From assembly GCF_014636935.1 (NCBI RefSeq), contig NZ_BMES01000002.1, forward strand, positions 620,001 through 684,000: a stretch of 64,000 nt of DNA, in the 5' to 3' direction. Below are positions 10,287-19,509 of the stretch, piece by piece (the stretch's first letter is position 1; each line of letters opens with the position of its first letter). A program made the translations under genes and the position numbers. The stretch is from Alsobacter metallidurans. Its GTDB lineage: Bacteria > Pseudomonadota > Alphaproteobacteria > Rhizobiales > Beijerinckiaceae. The notes under the pieces are model-generated. The model was not told the DNA's origin. It saw only the letters and a program-made list of their open reading frames with translations, and did no database searches.

Positions 10287-12044
10287 CTAGCGCATTTCGT
10301 CCGGCGCGGTCACCCCCAGGATGCCGAGACCGGCAGCAAGAACCGACGTCACGGCGTCAACCAGCGCCAGCCTTGCATAGGACGAATTTCGATCAGTCTC
10401 GATAACAAAGCGTAAATGCGGCGCTTCTTTGCCTCTGTTCCACAAGCCATGGAAGTCACTGGCCAAGTCGTACAGGTAAAAAGCGACCCTATGCGGCTCA
10501 TGCGCCAGAGCTGAAGCTTCGACGATCCGCGGAAATTGGGAGAGTCGCCGAATCACGTCCAGTTCGGCCGCGTCGGTCAGGATCGAAAGATCGGCGTCGC
10601 GCAGCGCATTTCGGTCAAAAGCGGCGTCCGGGAACGCCGTCTCGGCCTGTCGGAACACCGACCGGCAACGCGCGTGCGCGTACTGAACGTAGAAGACCGG
10701 ATTCTCCTTGGACTGCTCGATCACCTTGGCGAGGTCGAAGTCCAAAGTCGCATCGTTCTTGCGAAACAGCATCATGAAGCGGACCGGGTCGCGACCAACT
10801 TCGTCGATCACGTCGCGCAGCGTTACGAACTCGCCGGAACGCTTCGACATCTTCACCGGCTCGCCATTGCGCAGCAGCCGCACGAGTTGGCAGAGCTTGA
10901 CGTCCAGCTCCCCCTTTCCGCCCGTCACGGCCTTCACGGCCGCCGCCATGCGCTTCACGTAGCCACCGTGGTCGGCGCCCCAGACATCGATCATCGTGGT
11001 GAAGCCGCGAACGAACTTGGACGCGTGATAGGCGATGTCGGAGGCGAAATACGTGTAGGACCCATCCGATTTCAGCAACGGGCGATCGACGTCGTCGCCG
11101 AACGCGGTGGCGCGAAACAGGGTCTGCTCGCGATCCTCCCAATCCTCCATCGCCGCACCCTTGGGCGGCGGCAGGCGGCCCTCGTAGACGAGGTCGCGGG
11201 AACGCAGATCATCGATTGTGGCCTTGATCTGGTCCGGCGCGACAGAGAGCGAGCGCTCCGAAAAGAACACGTCATGGTGGATGTCGATGGCGGCGAGATC
11301 GCTGCGGATCATATCCATCATCATGTCGATCGCGACATGGCGCACGGTCGGCAGCCATTCGGCCTCCGGCTTGTCCAACAGTGCGCGGCCATGATCGGCC
11401 GCGAGCTTCTGGCCCACCGGCACGAGGTAGTCGCCCGGGTAGAGCCCCTCTGGGATTTCGCCTACCCGTTCGCCCAGCGTTTCGCGGTAGCGGATGAAGG
11501 CGGAGCGGGCGAGCACGTCCACCTGCGCGCCGGCGTCGTTGATGTAGTATTCGCGGGTCACATTCGCGCCCGCGAAAGCCAGCAGGTTGGCAAGCGCGTC
11601 GCCGAACACAGCCCCGCGTCCGTGGCCGACATGCATCGGGCCGGTGGGGTTGGCCGAGACGTACTCGACGTTCACCTTCTCGGGCGTCGCTTGAACTACT
11701 CGCCCGAAGTCCCTTCCGGTGTTGACGATTGCGCGCACGACCTCCTGATAAAGCGCGATGTCGAGCCGAATGTTGATGAAGCCTGGCCCGGCGATCTCCA
11801 CGTCGGTGACGCCCGGCTCCTTGGCGAGTTCGGCCTGGATCAGGGCAGCAACCGCGCGCGGGTTGGACTTCGCTTCCTTGGCGAGCACCATGGCGGCGTT
11901 GGTGGCGAGGTCGCCATGCTGCGGGTCGCGCGGCGGCTCGACCACCACCTTGGCGGCGTCAAGGTCCGCCGGCAGCGCACCCTCGCTCCCGAGCCGCGCG
12001 ATGATAGCGGCGAGCCGGCGCTGGAAGTCGTCGAAGATATTCAT
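10287..12044 (-). CDS. argS: Arginyl-tRNA synthetase
   Basis: The 585-residue class I enzyme charges tRNA-Arg. It carries the HIGH-like motif in [18 protein letters not shown], the KMSKR motif in [15 protein letters not shown], and the C-terminal DALR anticodon-binding region ([14 protein letters not shown]). The start at ATG 12042-12044 gives the family-like N-terminus [15 protein letters not shown]; 30 further upstream codons are open but non-homologous in appearance. It precedes the SPOR-domain gene by 151 bases. Upstream, a palindromic repeat separates it from the dGTPase-like gene. Confidence 0.97.
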   Translation of the reverse strand: MNIFDDFQRRLAAIIARLGSEGALPADLDAAKVVVEPPRDPQHGDLATNAAMVLAKEAKSNPRAVAALIQAELAKEPGVTDVEIAGPGFINIRLDIALYQEVVRAIVNTGRDFGRVVQATPEKVNVEYVSANPTGPMHVGHGRGAVFGDALANLLAFAGANVTREYYINDAGAQVDVLARSAFIRYRETLGERVGEIPEGLYPGDYLVPVGQKLAADHGRALLDKPEAEWLPTVRHVAIDMMMDMIRSDLAAIDIHHDVFFSERSLSVAPDQIKATIDDLRSRDLVYEGRLPPPKGAAMEDWEDREQTLFRATAFGDDVDRPLLKSDGSYTYFASDIAYHASKFVRGFTTMIDVWGADHGGYVKRMAAAVKAVTGGKGELDVKLCQLVRLLRNGEPVKMSKRSGEFVTLRDVIDEVGRDPVRFMMLFRKNDATLDFDLAKVIEQSKENPVFYVQYAHARCRSVFRQAETAFPDAAFDRNALRDADLSILTDAAELDVIRRLSQFPRIVEASALAHEPHRVAFYLYDLASDFHGLWNRGKEAPHLRFVIETDRNSSYARLALVDAVTSVLAAGLGILGVTAPDEMR

Positions 12045-12156
12045 GGCCGTCCGAACTCTATGGGCCGCGTCTGCGCGCCCCCGTGATCTCTTGGCGCGCC
12101 TCCTATCACACCGGCGCGCCGCATGGCCACTCACAGCCGTTTCAAGGCACGGCAGG

Positions 12157-12297
12157 CCCTCACCCTGTCCCTCTCCCCTGGTGGGGGAGAGGGGACGCTC
12201 GTCGCCGTCGCGGGCCGCCTACGATGCGCTCATCGCGTCCGAGAGGGGCCGCAACGCGCCCCTTCTCCCTGGCACAGGGAGAGGGCTGGGGTGAGGG
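12157..12297. repeat. Composite palindromic repeat, family B copy 1
   Basis: The outer arms CCCTCACCC (12157-12165) and GGGTGAGGG (12289-12297) are reverse complements. Inside are two hairpins, one around GTCCCTCTCCCC/GGGGAGAGGG (12167-12194) and one around CTTCTCCCT/AGGGAGAGGG (12262-12285). It fills the gap between argS and the dGTPase-like gene. Related elements lie at 22293-22415 and 37853-37957. Confidence 0.75.
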
Positions 12298-12324
12298 TGA
12301 GCCGGCGTCTCACTCTTCAAAGAA

Positions 12325-13536
12325 CTACCGCAGCTCCGGCGTCACCTCGAAGAGTCGACGGTGCTCGTTCAGTGCGTAGCCGTCCGTCATGCCGGCGATA
12401 TAGTCGGCGACGCGGCGGGCTCGGCGGTGTTCGTCGGCGGCGTCGAGGTCGTCGCGCCATTCGCCGGGCATCAGGCTCGGCGTCTCGAAAAACCGGCCGA
12501 ACAGGTCGCGGACCACCTGGTCGGCCTGCCGGCGCACCGCCACGACGCTGGGCGCCCGATACATGTTGGGAAACAGGAAGCCCTTGATCGCGCGGTCCGC
12601 CTCCGCCATGGCGGGCGAAAAGCACACGACCGGACCGGCCGCGCGGCGGATCGCGTCAGCGTCGGCGGGCGCGAGCGCCGCGATCCGGCGTTCGCTCTCT
12701 GCGATGCCATCCTCGACGAAGCGCGTGATGATGCGACGTCCGAGCTCATGAATAACGCGGCTGCGCTCCAGGCCCGGCCAGCGCGCCTCGATCTCTTCCA
12801 GCAACGCGGCCAGAAACGGAACCTGCCGGAGCGCGTCCAGCTCGAAAAGGCCGGCGCGCAGCCCGTCGTCGATGTCATGGGCCCCATACGCGATGTCGTC
12901 CGCGATGGCGGCGGCCTGCGCCTCGCCGCTGGCGTGCGTGTCGAGCCACAGGTCGTGGCGGGCGTTGTATTCCAGAATTGCGCCCGGAATGCCGCGGCGT
13001 TGGTAGCGCGTGGTCGGCCGGCCTTCTCCGTCCATCAGCGGCCCGTTGTGCTTCACCAACCCTTCGAGCGTCTCCCAGGTCAGGTTCAGCCCGTCGAAAT
13101 CGGCGTAGCGCTTCTCCAGCCGGGTAACGATGCGCAGCGCCTGGGCGTTGTGGTCGAACCCGCCATAGGCGGCCATGCAATCTTCAAGTGCGTCCTCGCC
13201 GGTGTGGCCAAAGGGCGTGTGGCCAAGGTCGTGCGACAGCGCCAGCGCCTCGGCGAGATCCTCGTCAAGCCCTAGCGCCCGGGCCAACGCGCGGGCGATC
13301 TGCGACACCTCGATCGTGTGCGTGAGCCGCGTGCGATAGTGATCGCCCTCGTGGAACACAAAGACTTGCGTCTTGTGCTTCAACCGTCGGAAGGCGGAGG
13401 CGTGAATGATGCGGTCGCGGTCGCGCTGGAAGTCGCTGCGCGTGGGAGAAGACGCCTCCGGAAACAACCGTCCGCGCGTGGCGGCGGGATCGGCCGCATA
13501 GGGCGCGCGCCAGCGATCAAAGCGGCTTTCCGACAC
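12325..13536 (-). CDS. dgt: dGTP triphosphohydrolase-like HD-domain protein
   Basis: Dgt-type enzymes hydrolyse dNTPs to the nucleoside and triphosphate. The 403-residue protein shows [38 protein letters not shown] (metal-ligand His), the HD signature [15 protein letters not shown], and [19 protein letters not shown]. The frame is open to a TTG at 13584, but GTG 13534-13536 is preceded by GGGGAG with 5-base spacing and is preferred. It is divergent from the erpA-type gene, with a shared 148-base upstream region. This is the shorter alphaproteobacterial dGTPase-like class, whose in vivo substrate range is not defined by sequence. Confidence 0.9.
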   Translation of the reverse strand: MSESRFDRWRAPYAADPAATRGRLFPEASSPTRSDFQRDRDRIIHASAFRRLKHKTQVFVFHEGDHYRTRLTHTIEVSQIARALARALGLDEDLAEALALSHDLGHTPFGHTGEDALEDCMAAYGGFDHNAQALRIVTRLEKRYADFDGLNLTWETLEGLVKHNGPLMDGEGRPTTRYQRRGIPGAILEYNARHDLWLDTHASGEAQAAAIADDIAYGAHDIDDGLRAGLFELDALRQVPFLAALLEEIEARWPGLERSRVIHELGRRIITRFVEDGIAESERRIAALAPADADAIRRAAGPVVCFSPAMAEADRAIKGFLFPNMYRAPSVVAVRRQADQVVRDLFGRFFETPSLMPGEWRDDLDAADEHRRARRVADYIAGMTDGYALNEHRRLFEVTPELR

Positions 13537-13684
13537 CGGAACTCCCCATGCGCGAGGCGGCGCCCTGTCCGGCCGTTGAAACAACAGCCCGCGCCCCTTA
13601 CGTTTGCAATGCGATATACAGCACGGCGACGATTTCGCCAGCGCCCCGCGCCGTTAAGGGACGCAGCTCCAGAAAGATGCCGCG

Positions 13685-14032
13685 ATGACCATGGTCGATG
13701 CGCCAACCGCCCCCTTCGCCGTCACCGAGCGCGCCGCCAGGCGCATCGGCAAGGTGCTCGCAGGCGAGCCCCAAGGGGCCATGCTGCGCCTCGCCGTGAA
13801 CGGCGGCGGCTGCTCGGGTTTCCAATACGATTTTTCGTTTGACACCGCCCGGGCGCCCGACGACCTCGCGATCGAGCGCGACGGCGTCACCGTGCTGGTC
13901 GATTCGGTGTCCCTGCCCTTCCTGGAAGGCGCCACGCTCGATTTCGTCGACGACCTCATGGGCCAGTCGTTCCGGGTGGAAAATCCCAACGCCACGGCGG
14001 CCTGCGGCTGCGGCACGAGCTTCTCGATCTAG
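13685..14032 (+). CDS. erpA: A-type iron-sulfur carrier, ErpA-like
   Basis: The 115-residue protein belongs to the HesB/IscA family that receives and delivers [Fe-S] clusters to apoproteins. The three conserved cysteines are present, one in NGGGCSGFQYDF and two in ACGCGTSFSI at the C-terminus. It is a second A-type carrier in the window; the other (58647-59033) lies in the SUF operon. Placement opposite the dgt-like gene is a common alphaproteobacterial arrangement. ATG 13685 gives the expected size. Confidence 0.9.
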   Translation: MTMVDAPTAPFAVTERAARRIGKVLAGEPQGAMLRLAVNGGGCSGFQYDFSFDTARAPDDLAIERDGVTVLVDSVSLPFLEGATLDFVDDLMGQSFRVENPNATAACGCGTSFSI

Positions 14033-14111
14033 CCGGCGGTGGGAGCGGGTTCGCCCCGATCTTGCCCGGCGGAGGCTGCTCGCCGATGATGCGCGCTCGC
14101 AGGAGCACCGC

Positions 14112-15005
14112 ATGCACGCGCTTTTCATCGGCCAGACCTATATTGACGTCACGTTTCTGGCGGACCACATGCCCAGCGGCGACGACAAAACCGTCGCGCG
14201 GGACTACGCCGTTTCGTTCGGCGGAAACGCCGTCACGGCCGCCTTCTGCTGCGCCAAGTTGGGCGTCGTTCCGGATCTGCTGACCTCGCTGGCCGATGAC
14301 TGGCTCGGCCGCATGTTTCTCGACATGGCGGCGAAATACGCGATCCCGGTGCATGGCCGGAAGGTTCGCGAGAGCTCGCTCTCCTTCGTGCTGCCCAACA
14401 ACGGCAAGCGCGCCATCATCCGCTGCCGCGACGACGACTATCTCCACCCCTTCCCGATGCTGAACACGGCCGGCTGCCGCGCTTTGCATCTCGACGGCCA
14501 CCAGGGCGACGCCGCCCTCCACTACGCGCGCGCCTGCCGCGAGCGCGGCGTGCTGACCTCGCTGGACGGCGGCGGCCTGCGCGACAACACGCACGAGCTT
14601 CTGGAATTCATCGACGTCGCCATCTGCGCGGAGCGGCTCGCCGAGCAGCTGGAGGTCACGCCTGAATCGCTGCTCGACCTCCTGAAACAAAAGGGCGTGC
14701 GCATCGGCGGCGTCACGATGGGGGACCGGGGCATGATCTGGTACGACGAGACTGGCGCGGTGCGTCACCAGCCGGTGCTGAACGTGCCCTCCTCGGTGAT
14801 CATTGACACCAGTGGCGCCGGCGACGTGTTCCATGGCGCTTACGTCGCGTCCTACCTGCAGCGCCCCGAGCTGTCCTGGGCAGAGCATTTCGACTTCGCG
14901 CGGGCGGCGTCGACCTTCAAGATCCAGCACCTCGGCAACGAGGCCGGGCTGCCGAGCCAGGCCGACATCGCGGCCATCCGCGACCATTTCGCCGAGGCCG
15001 CGTGA
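14112..15005 (+). CDS. PfkB-family carbohydrate or nucleoside kinase
   Basis: The start at ATG 14112 is preceded by AGGAG (14101-14105); the longer open frame from 13839 overlaps erpA and is not used. The 297-residue protein has the ribokinase-family N-terminal fold (GQTYIDVTFLADHMPSGDD, then VSFGGNAVTAAFCCAKLG) and the catalytic anion-hole motif DTSGAGDVFHGAYVAS near the C-terminus with the base Asp. Substrate cannot be inferred. It is the likely end of a short plus-strand group with erpA (79-base gap). It is not closely similar to the second PfkB gene at 27708-28661. Confidence 0.85.
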   Translation: MHALFIGQTYIDVTFLADHMPSGDDKTVARDYAVSFGGNAVTAAFCCAKLGVVPDLLTSLADDWLGRMFLDMAAKYAIPVHGRKVRESSLSFVLPNNGKRAIIRCRDDDYLHPFPMLNTAGCRALHLDGHQGDAALHYARACRERGVLTSLDGGGLRDNTHELLEFIDVAICAERLAEQLEVTPESLLDLLKQKGVRIGGVTMGDRGMIWYDETGAVRHQPVLNVPSSVIIDTSGAGDVFHGAYVASYLQRPELSWAEHFDFARAASTFKIQHLGNEAGLPSQADIAAIRDHFAEAA

Positions 15006-15108
15006 GCCTGCGCTTGTTTCGCCACGTGCGGATAGCGGTTTCGACATCTTTGGCGGGTAATAGCAACGGCATGGCCCGCCATTGGGCCACAGGGATGCGG
15101 AGGCCGAA

Positions 15109-17073
15109 ATGAGGCGTGGACACCACTGGATGGCGTTGGCAGGGGGCGTTTCGCTCGTTGCCGTGACGGCTCATGTCGCGCTGGACCGCGCCATGGTGAG
15201 CGAGGCCCGGCAGGCGGTCGCGGCCTTCGCGCCGAACGCCCGGATCGACGCGGATCCGTGGTCCGGCCGCATCACACTGCGCGACCTTGCCTGGACGAGC
15301 CCGTCTGGCGTGACCCTGTCGGTCGGCCGCGTCTCCCTGTCGGGCGCCCAGGCGCTGGTTTCGCCCGCCCATGCGGCCGATACGATCACGCTGGAGAACG
15401 TCACCGTCGAAGGCGGCGGCGCCACCTATGCGATGAAGCGCATCGACGTCACGGGCGCGAACGTCAGCCGCGATGACGTGGCGGCGATCTTCGACAAGAC
15501 CGCTGCGACGCCCATCGCCGAGCGCCTCGCCCGCATCACGGCCGAGCAGATCGCGATCCCCGAGATCGCCGTAGCGCAGAAGAAGCTGAACATGGCCAGC
15601 GCGGCCACTTATCGCGACCTGCGACTCGTCGGCGTCGACAAGGGCGTGGTGAAGAGCTTCGCGGCCTCCGGCGGCGCCTTCGACACGCGCGGCGAGAAGG
15701 AAGGGCTGAAAGGCACGGTCGGGCCCATGGCGGGCACGAACGTGGACGCGCCGCTGATCGCCCGGATCTATACCGACAAGGCCGGCCCGAACGAGACGGA
15801 GCCCCGCACGGCCTACGGGCTCTTCACGATCGACGCCGTCTCGGCCACGGCCGACAAGGGCGGCGGCTTCGACATCGGCCGCATCACGGTGAAGAACTTC
15901 AAGGCCCGGCCGACCAAGGAGCCCATGCTGGCCTTCATGGAGGAGTTCGCCGGCAAGGGCGACGTCGCCAAGCTGCCCGGGCCCGAGCGCGCCCGCTTCG
16001 TCAATGGCATCGCGGACATCCTCGAGGCGTTCTCGGTGGAGCTCGTGGAGGCGACCGACATCACCGCCAAGGCCCCGCCGGCCGACCGCGATAAGGCCGC
16101 CGTGAAGATCGCCCGCATGAGCTATTCGGGCGCCGCGATGGGCCGGCCCAACGACATGCGCCTGGAGGGCCTCGACGTCACGGCCGCACGTGGTTATGGC
16201 CGCATCGGCGCGATCTCGCAGACCGGCTGGTCGTTCAAGTCGACGCTGGACGCGCTGCGGGCGACCGTGGGAGATCCCGACAACGACCTGTCCGCGATAG
16301 ACCCGCGCGTCTTCATCCCGGATCTCGGCGCCTTCGCGGTGCGCGACGTCGACCTCAACGTGCCGGACGAGAAGAACAAGGACCCGAAGGCGCCCAACAT
16401 CCGGGTCGGGTTCAAGAGCTTCGAACTTGCCACCGCCGCCCCGCTTAAAGGCGTGCCGACCGCGCTGCGCGTCGGGCTCGACCGGCTGACCATGGCGATC
16501 CCGCCCAACTCGCCCGAGACCGGTTTCCGCGACCTTCTGTCGATGGGCTACCGCGACCTCGACCTCACCTTCGGTCTCGACAGCCGCTGGGAGGAGAACG
16601 CCGCCGAGTTCCGCATCGGCCAGTTGGCGCTGCAGGGCGTCAACATGGGCGCGGTGACACTCAAGGGCGTGATGGGCAACGTCACCCGAGACGTGTTCGC
16701 GGGCGACCCGACCGCCGCCCAGGTCGCGCTGCTCGGCGCCACCGTCAAGCAGGTCGGCTTCACGCTGGAGAACAAGGGGCTCGTCGAGAAGCTGCTCGAC
16801 CGCGAAGCGAAGAAGCAGAAGAAAAGCGTCGACCAGCTGCGCAAGGAGCTTGGCGGCATGGCGCAGGTCGGCATCCCGGCGATGCTGGGCGGCGGCGCCA
16901 ACGCCAAGGCGCTCGGCTCGGCCGTAGCGCGCTTCCTGGTGAAGCCCGGCCGCCTCATCATCTCCGCCTCGGCGCGCGACCCCGGCGGCCTCGGCCTCGC
17001 CGACTTCGCGATGGCGCAGAGCGATCCCATGTCGCTCCTCGAGCAGGTGACGCTCACGGCGACGGCCGAGTAA
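15109..17073 (+). CDS. Large membrane-anchored or exported protein of unknown function
   Basis: I do not recognise a characterised family. The start at ATG 15109 is supported by GGAGG with 5-base spacing (the frame is open from TTG 15082). The 654-residue product has one N-terminal hydrophobic segment (WMALAGGVSLVAVTAHVAL), then long Gly/Ala-rich stretches alternating with short beta-like segments (for example ITLENVTVEGGGATYAMKRI, GRITVKNFKARP, IRVGFKSFELAT) and a C-terminal Lys-rich helix (REAKKQKKSVDQLRKEL). The alternation of I/V-x-V-x-N/G segments is reminiscent of AsmA-like or DUF945-like periplasmic proteins, but that is only a resemblance. It is followed by a 495-base gene-free stretch. 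Confidence 0.75.
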   Translation: MRRGHHWMALAGGVSLVAVTAHVALDRAMVSEARQAVAAFAPNARIDADPWSGRITLRDLAWTSPSGVTLSVGRVSLSGAQALVSPAHAADTITLENVTVEGGGATYAMKRIDVTGANVSRDDVAAIFDKTAATPIAERLARITAEQIAIPEIAVAQKKLNMASAATYRDLRLVGVDKGVVKSFAASGGAFDTRGEKEGLKGTVGPMAGTNVDAPLIARIYTDKAGPNETEPRTAYGLFTIDAVSATADKGGGFDIGRITVKNFKARPTKEPMLAFMEEFAGKGDVAKLPGPERARFVNGIADILEAFSVELVEATDITAKAPPADRDKAAVKIARMSYSGAAMGRPNDMRLEGLDVTAARGYGRIGAISQTGWSFKSTLDALRATVGDPDNDLSAIDPRVFIPDLGAFAVRDVDLNVPDEKNKDPKAPNIRVGFKSFELATAAPLKGVPTALRVGLDRLTMAIPPNSPETGFRDLLSMGYRDLDLTFGLDSRWEENAAEFRIGQLALQGVNMGAVTLKGVMGNVTRDVFAGDPTAAQVALLGATVKQVGFTLENKGLVEKLLDREAKKQKKSVDQLRKELGGMAQVGIPAMLGGGANAKALGSAVARFLVKPGRLIISASARDPGGLGLADFAMAQSDPMSLLEQVTLTATAE

Positions 17074-17568
17074 GCAGGCGCGTAACCTCCGCCCCGCGCC
17101 GTCACACATGGCGGCGCAGCAAGCCGTCCCGGCGGCGGGTTCCTCGGCCCGTCGTCCGCATCGCTCAGCTTTTTGCTCGCAAGAATTGCAAGGGGTAGGG
17201 CAAGCGGCCGCATCTTTGTTGCTGGCCCGCCACAGTCACAATCCAACTGCAGGACTCCATGGGGCTGGCGCGAACGCGCCCAGAAGCCGCCATAAACCGC
17301 GCCGAAACATAGCCAACTGCAATGGACTGAATTTGCTTTCGTTTTCCTTGGCGGTGACGTCGTTAACCGACAAACCGTAAGCTCTGAACGCGTGATCCTG
17401 CGATGTTGCTTGCCGCCCAGAAGGCGTGGCACACAGCGCGAGCTTCACCGGCGATCGGGCAGGCAGGTCGAAGTGATGGATGGGCGCGTGAACAAGACGA
17501 CAAACAAGCCGGGCCGGCGCCAGAACGGGCGCAGCCGGGTCCTTTGCCTAGCCCGGACCATCTGAGCC
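17074..17568. other. Gene-free stretch upstream of the ExoR-like gene
   Basis: No convincing coding frame covers this 495-base gap. Bases 17281-17400 are AT-richer than the rest and probably hold the promoter of the next gene. The short word CCAACTGCA occurs twice, about 70 bases apart (near 17241 and 17311), which could be a regulator site. No hairpin with a T-run was seen. Confidence 0.35.
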
Positions 17569-18396
17569 ATGAGCCCGCGCATCACCCTTTGCATCGGCCT
17601 GACGGCGTTCTACGCCACGGTCGCGGCCGGCCCGGCCTTGGCGCTCGACCCCAAGGCGCAGGGCCAGATCACGGCAGCCATTCCGCTCGAAGCCTTCAAG
17701 TCCACCAGCGACGCGCTGCGCTCCGGCGTGAAGGACTACAACGCCGGCGACAAGCTCGGCGCCGTGAAGGCGCTGGAATACGCCGCCCAGCAGGGGCATG
17801 CGCTGGCTCGCTGGAAGCTCGGCCGCATGTATGCGGACGGCGATGGCGTGCCGCAGAACGACCTCAAGGCCTTCCAGTATTTCTCGCGCATCGCCGACGA
17901 GAACGCCGATGAGAGCCCCGAATCGCCCAGCGCCCGCGTGGTCGCGACCGCTTTCGTGGCGCTCGGCTCCTATTTCCTGGACGGGATCCCGAATTCCGAG
18001 GTGAAGCCCAACGCCGCCCGCGCGCGCGACATGTTCCAGTACGCCGCCAGCTACTTCGGCGACCCGGACGCCCAGTACAACCTCGCGCGCATGAGCATCG
18101 AGGGCCAGGGCGGCCCCAAGGACCCGCGCCAGGCGATCCGCTGGCTCAGCCTCGCGGCCGACAAGGGCCACGTTCCCTCGCAGGCCCTGCTCGGCCACAT
18201 GTTGTTCTCCGGCCAGGCCGGCTCCCGCCAGAAGGCCCGCGGGCTGATGTGGCTCACCATCGCGCGCGACGCCTCGAATCCCGAGCGCGACGCGTGGATC
18301 ACCGAGCTCCACGACAAGGCCTTCGCGGAAGCCGCCGATACGGACCGGCAGGCCGCGATGGTCTACCTCGACCAGCAGACCCGCCGCCGCCCCTGA
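17569..18396 (+). CDS. exoR: Sel1-repeat periplasmic protein, ExoR-like
   Basis: The 275-residue protein has a signal peptide (cleavage expected after about residue 25, ALALDPKAQ) followed by Sel1/TPR-like repeats: AVKALEYAAQQGHALARWKL GRMYADGDGV, DMFQYAASYFGDPDAQYNLA, IRWLSLAADKGHVPSQALLG. Length, signal peptide, the GDGV-x-x-NDLKAF segment and the final MWLTIARDAS block resemble ExoR of Sinorhizobium, a periplasmic inhibitor of the ExoS-ChvI two-component system controlling exopolysaccharide and motility. No exoS/chvI genes are in the window. The assignment to ExoR is from remembered family features and could instead be a general Sel1 protein. Confidence 0.7.
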   Translation: MSPRITLCIGLTAFYATVAAGPALALDPKAQGQITAAIPLEAFKSTSDALRSGVKDYNAGDKLGAVKALEYAAQQGHALARWKLGRMYADGDGVPQNDLKAFQYFSRIADENADESPESPSARVVATAFVALGSYFLDGIPNSEVKPNAARARDMFQYAASYFGDPDAQYNLARMSIEGQGGPKDPRQAIRWLSLAADKGHVPSQALLGHMLFSGQAGSRQKARGLMWLTIARDASNPERDAWITELHDKAFAEAADTDRQAAMVYLDQQTRRRP

Positions 18397-18449
18397 GGGG
18401 CCTTCTATCTTTACGAGCAAAAAGCGCGCGAGCGATATAGGCCATCTCG

Positions 18450-18555
18450 CCGTTATCCCCGGCGGCGCGCAGCGCCGGGATGGGGATCCAGGGGTGAGCG
18501 ACTTTGCCCCTTGATCCCCTTCCCGACCTGCTCCGCAGGTCGCCGGGGATGACGG
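18450..18555. repeat. Palindromic repeat, family C copy 1
   Basis: The element starts CGTTATCCCCGGC and ends CGCCGGGGATGACGG, with inner GGGATGGGGATCCAGGGG and ACCTGCTCCGCAGGT hairpins. The word GGGGATCCAG is shared with copy 2 at 60826-60926. This is the layout of the widespread GTCATCCCCGG...GGGGATCCA intergenic repeats of alphaproteobacteria. Confidence 0.7.
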
Positions 18556-18611
18556 CATCCTGTGAGCACAGCCTCAGGTCGCTTGCCCGAATTCCCTGCG
18601 CCACCCTCCCT

Positions 18612-18698
18612 GTCATCGCGAGCGATAGCGAAGCGATCCAGTCTTACGCCGGGCCGCTAGACTGGATTGCTTCGCCTCCGGCTCGCATTTACGGCGAG
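18612..18698. repeat. Dispersed imperfect palindrome, family A copy 2
   Basis: The left arm GTCATCGCGAGCGATAGCGA...GATCCAG pairs with CTGGATTGCTTCG...GGCTCGC. The central word GCCGCTAGACTGGAT is identical in copy 3 (26154-26252), showing recent common origin. Confidence 0.8.
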
Positions 18699-18792
18699 GC
18701 GTCGAAAGGGCCAGCCCGCCTGACGAAACGGTTGCGGCGGCGGCGCGCGATGGTGTCCAATCCGGGCCTGACACCACGCGGAGGAACTTCGT

Positions 18793-19509
18793 TTGACCTG
18801 GTCCATCGTCGCCAAGGATCCGCAGACCGGCCATTTCGGCGTCGCCGTCGCAACCCGCTTCTTTGCCGTCGGGGCCTTGTGCCCGCACGGGTCCGGCGGC
18901 GTCGGCGCGCTCGCCACGCAGGCCCTGATCAACCCGCTTTACGGCTACAAGGGCCTGCGCATGCTGGCCGACGGCATCCCGGCCGAGCAGGTCGTGGCGG
19001 CGCTGACGGCGCAGGACGACGGGCGCGACCAGCGCCAACTGCATGTGATCGACAGCCGGGGCCGCAATTTCGCCTGGACGGGCCAGGCCTGCGTCGACTG
19101 GTGCGGCCACAAGGTCGCCGAAGGCGTCTCGGTGGCCGGCAACATGCTGGCGGGTCCCGCCGTGGTGGCCGACACGCTCGCGGCCTATCAGGCGAACATG
19201 CACAAGCCTCTGGCCGAGCGCTTTATCCTCGCGCTGGAGGCGGGCGAAGCGGCCGGCGGCGACAAGCGCGGCAAGCAGTCCGCGAACCTGAAGATCTGGA
19301 CCACCGAGGAATACCCCATTCTCGACCTGCGCGTGGACGATCATGCCGATCCGCTGGCTGAACTCCGCCGGCTGTGGAGCGTGGCGCATGAGCGCTACAT
19401 TCCGTTTTCGGCCGCCTTCGCGACCCGCGACAACCCAGCCGGAATTACGAGCCGTCCGGCGATCGACAAGCTGATCGAGGATTTCCACGCCGGGCGCAGC
19501 CCTGCATGA
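18793..19509 (+). CDS. DUF1028 family protein (Ntn-hydrolase-like), first of a tandem pair
   Basis: The start is a TTG at 18793 preceded by GAGGA with 7-base spacing, giving 238 residues that begin MTWSIVAKDPQTG. DUF1028 proteins belong to the Ntn-hydrolase clan; Thr2, exposed after Met removal, is positioned to act as the N-terminal nucleophile (inference). Conserved blocks include [40 protein letters not shown] and [15 protein letters not shown]. The stop overlaps the start of a second DUF1028 gene (ATGA at 19506-19509), so the pair is translationally coupled. The true substrate is unknown; a peptide or amide hydrolase is the family-level guess. Followed downstream by a PQQ-type dehydrogenase gene. 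Confidence 0.9.
   Translation: MTWSIVAKDPQTGHFGVAVATRFFAVGALCPHGSGGVGALATQALINPLYGYKGLRMLADGIPAEQVVAALTAQDDGRDQRQLHVIDSRGRNFAWTGQACVDWCGHKVAEGVSVAGNMLAGPAVVADTLAAYQANMHKPLAERFILALEAGEAAGGDKRGKQSANLKIWTTEEYPILDLRVDDHADPLAELRRLWSVAHERYIPFSAAFATRDNPAGITSRPAIDKLIEDFHAGRSPA

Larger units (their letters stand above)
18397..18792. other. Gene-free stretch with two different palindromic repeats
   Basis: This 396-base gap between the ExoR-like gene and the DUF1028 pair contains a family C repeat (18450-18555) and a family A repeat (18612-18698). The rest (18700-18792) precedes the first DUF1028 gene and ends in the SD GAGGA. No other gene was found. Confidence 0.6.

Noticed and set aside
13537-13584. 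Upstream extension of the dGTPase-like gene to a TTG start
   Set aside because: The GTG at 13536 has an SD at proper spacing and the extra 16 residues do not look conserved.
14917-17109. 730-codon minus-strand open frame opposite the 654-residue gene
   Set aside because: The plus-strand gene has SD, signal peptide and coherent composition; the antisense product is Arg/Gly/His-rich low-complexity.
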